A stretch of DNA of 64,000 bases from Albula goreensis (Eukaryota > Chordata > Actinopteri > Albuliformes > Albulidae). A program made the translations under genes and the position numbers. Where the stretch lies: NCBI GenBank assembly GCA_022829145.1, contig CM040761.1, positions 16,736,245 through 16,800,244 of the forward strand, in the 5' to 3' direction. The notes under the pieces are model-generated. The model ran no database searches, had not been told where the DNA came from, and was given only the letters and a program-made list of their open reading frames with translations. Each line of letters begins with the position of its first letter. Position 1 is the first letter of the stretch. This document shows, in pieces, positions 24,401 to 64,000 of this stretch.

Positions 24401-25838
24401 TAAACGAATGCAATCCATTCACCCACTGATTCAAGTACCTTGCTTCAATAATTTCCTGTATTTGAAAGAACAAATAACCAAATGAATGAGATCAATGGTG
24501 ATGCCTTTGGTGAGATAAGATGCCCATGGTAATGTAACAGCAGATGCAGAAACCTGATTTGTAAAAGGACATTTCTCGCGCATTCCAGTGTGTCATGCAC
24601 AGAGAAGCCCTTTGTGCCCTTTCTTATCATTACCCATACTGAAGGTCATCACTATGAATGAGAACTGAGCTCTCAGTTGACTCAATTTGAGTCAGCTGAG
24701 TTAATTAAATGTAAAAAAAAAAAAAAAAATGTGTCAGTCTTGGAATGCAATGTAAACCCTTGAAGAACACAACTAAAAACATCACTGTTTGACCAAAAAC
24801 CCTACCTGTGATATAGTGTAAGGGTGTCTATCTGTTTTGTGTATCAGAGAAGGTAACTATGATTGAATACATGTAATAGTTGGACTGACAATGTGACTAA
24901 ATGATTCTAAAAGTTATACTGAACTTAACAATGCAACCATTGCTCTGTGTAACTATAAATGTTACAGTGTTATCAGTATACAACAATAAATTCTGCTGTG
25001 CTGCTGTGGTTTCTTTAGACTCTTCTAAGAGACTCTAATTGTCTGTGTGATACACCAGGGGTTGTCAAAGAAACAGTAATAAATAATAACCTATAATAAC
25101 AGATATATAAAACTTCAACAAATTTCACATTAAAACACTGTAAACATTACTCATCCTCAAAAGGAGTGGCTAATAATGACTGTAACAAAATTTTTAAAAA
25201 ATGAATGCTTTTTGTGAACTGCTTCGATTACATAAGTATTCACAAAATGAACCACATTGTGTCATCTGGACGCTACGTGCTAAGCCACTTCTGCTTGAGC
25301 CTTCACTGCCTGAACTACCTGTGCTTTACATACTGAACAAAGACACACTGATGATCGATCTGTGCTGCTGATTGTCGAGATACATCGCTGTAATGGTGTG
25401 TAGGTGTTTGGTGGCAGTTAAAACGTGGGTACGCCAGTTCCCACTGCTTTTTCTCAACACTGGAGTAAATATTTTAAACAGCTTTGCATGAGAGTACTCA
25501 ATGTTCACGTCACTAGATATCTGATCCTTGTGTAATCACAATGGAAAAACAATATTACAAAATGAAAAAAAAAATGAAATTATAAAAATATTGAAATAAT
25601 ACTTTAACACTCATTAAGATATCAACAGCTTTTGCAGGCACACACACACACACTCACACACTCAATCATACACACACACACACTCGCTTATACACACACT
25701 CTCACACACACACTAGAGGTGGTTCTAGTGGGGATCTGTAGGCCAGGACAGGGATCTGGAATACTGAGGTGTGTGTGAAGGTGGGGCATCTGGGAATCGG
25801 AACAGGAGTGCTGCGATCTGGGCTAGTGGAATTTCAGG
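21464..25838 (-). other. itsn1: Probable long 3'UTR of itsn1
   Basis: About 4.4 kb of AT-rich DNA follows the itsn1 stop codon without recognisable exons on either strand. It holds an interrupted CA microsatellite (about 25637-25713), an A run at 24713-24729 and several short AC tracts near 22070-22100. Its extent rests on the poly(A) signal above; an earlier end is possible. Confidence 0.45.
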
Positions 25839-61740
<35,902 letters not shown>

Positions 61741-61768
<28 letters not shown>

Positions 61769-61804
61769 GACTGAGTCCGTCAGCTGGAGCAGGGCACCAC
61801 ACTC
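61741..61804 (-). CDS. itsn1: itsn1 exon with start codon (coding 61741-61768)
   Basis: After an acceptor tgtctctttcag, 36 nt of 5'UTR precede ATG at 61768-61766. The peptide is MAQFPSPFG; human begins MAQFPTPFGG. Donor gag/gtgagt leaves phase 1. The acceptor shows a noncoding first exon must lie upstream, outside the window. Confidence 0.93.

Positions 61805-64000
<2,196 letters not shown>

Overview
The window is vertebrate nuclear DNA, most probably from a teleost fish. The genes are split into introns with GT-AG borders, the proteins align to vertebrate families from memory, long CA/GT microsatellites are frequent, and degraded dispersed repeats of kinds common in fish are present (tRNA-derived SINE relics, an inverted-repeat MITE-like element, a 'CTCTGGATAAAAGC' relic). 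I cannot name the species. Gene order and orientation, slc5a3 (-), atp5po (+), itsn1 (-), is the mirror image of human 21q22.11 (ITSN1, ATP5PO, SLC5A3), so this is conserved synteny.

Layout. Positions 1-599 show no gene. Positions 600-7063 hold the last exon of slc5a3 on the minus strand: a 3'UTR of about 4 kb, one intronless 712-codon reading frame (4644-6782), and about 280 nt of 5'UTR ending at a strong splice acceptor. Positions 7064-16298 are probably its intron. A strong minus-strand donor at 16298/16299 suggests a noncoding first exon. The interval 16.1-17.24 kb lies between two divergently transcribed genes and carries three osmotic-response-element matches, seven AACGTTA copies and a ZNF143-like site. 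atp5po (seven exons) fills 17243-20527 and ends in two AATAAA signals. Its 3' end converges on a long itsn1 3'UTR of about 4.4 kb (21.44-25.84 kb). itsn1 then occupies 25839 to 61804 in 38 coding exons, and its noncoding first exon must lie beyond the window.

What the genes do. SLC5A3 (SMIT1) is the Na+/myo-inositol cotransporter used in osmotic adaptation. ATP5PO is the OSCP subunit joining the F1 head to the peripheral stalk of mitochondrial ATP synthase. ITSN1 is the endocytic scaffold and Cdc42 GEF, here complete as EH-EH-coiled coil-five SH3-DH-PH-C2 (about 1728 residues). The three share no pathway; they are neighbours by ancestry.

Points of most interest: a cluster of osmotic response elements placed for slc5a3; a one-base shortfall in a G run that shifts the itsn1 frame at the end of the second EH domain; a 15-nt candidate microexon inside the first SH3 domain; an extra in-frame 87-nt candidate exon; a 269-nt intron that is about three quarters GT repeat; and an unusual read-through end for a short intersectin isoform. 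No CRISPR array, prokaryotic feature or recognisable structural RNA gene was seen.
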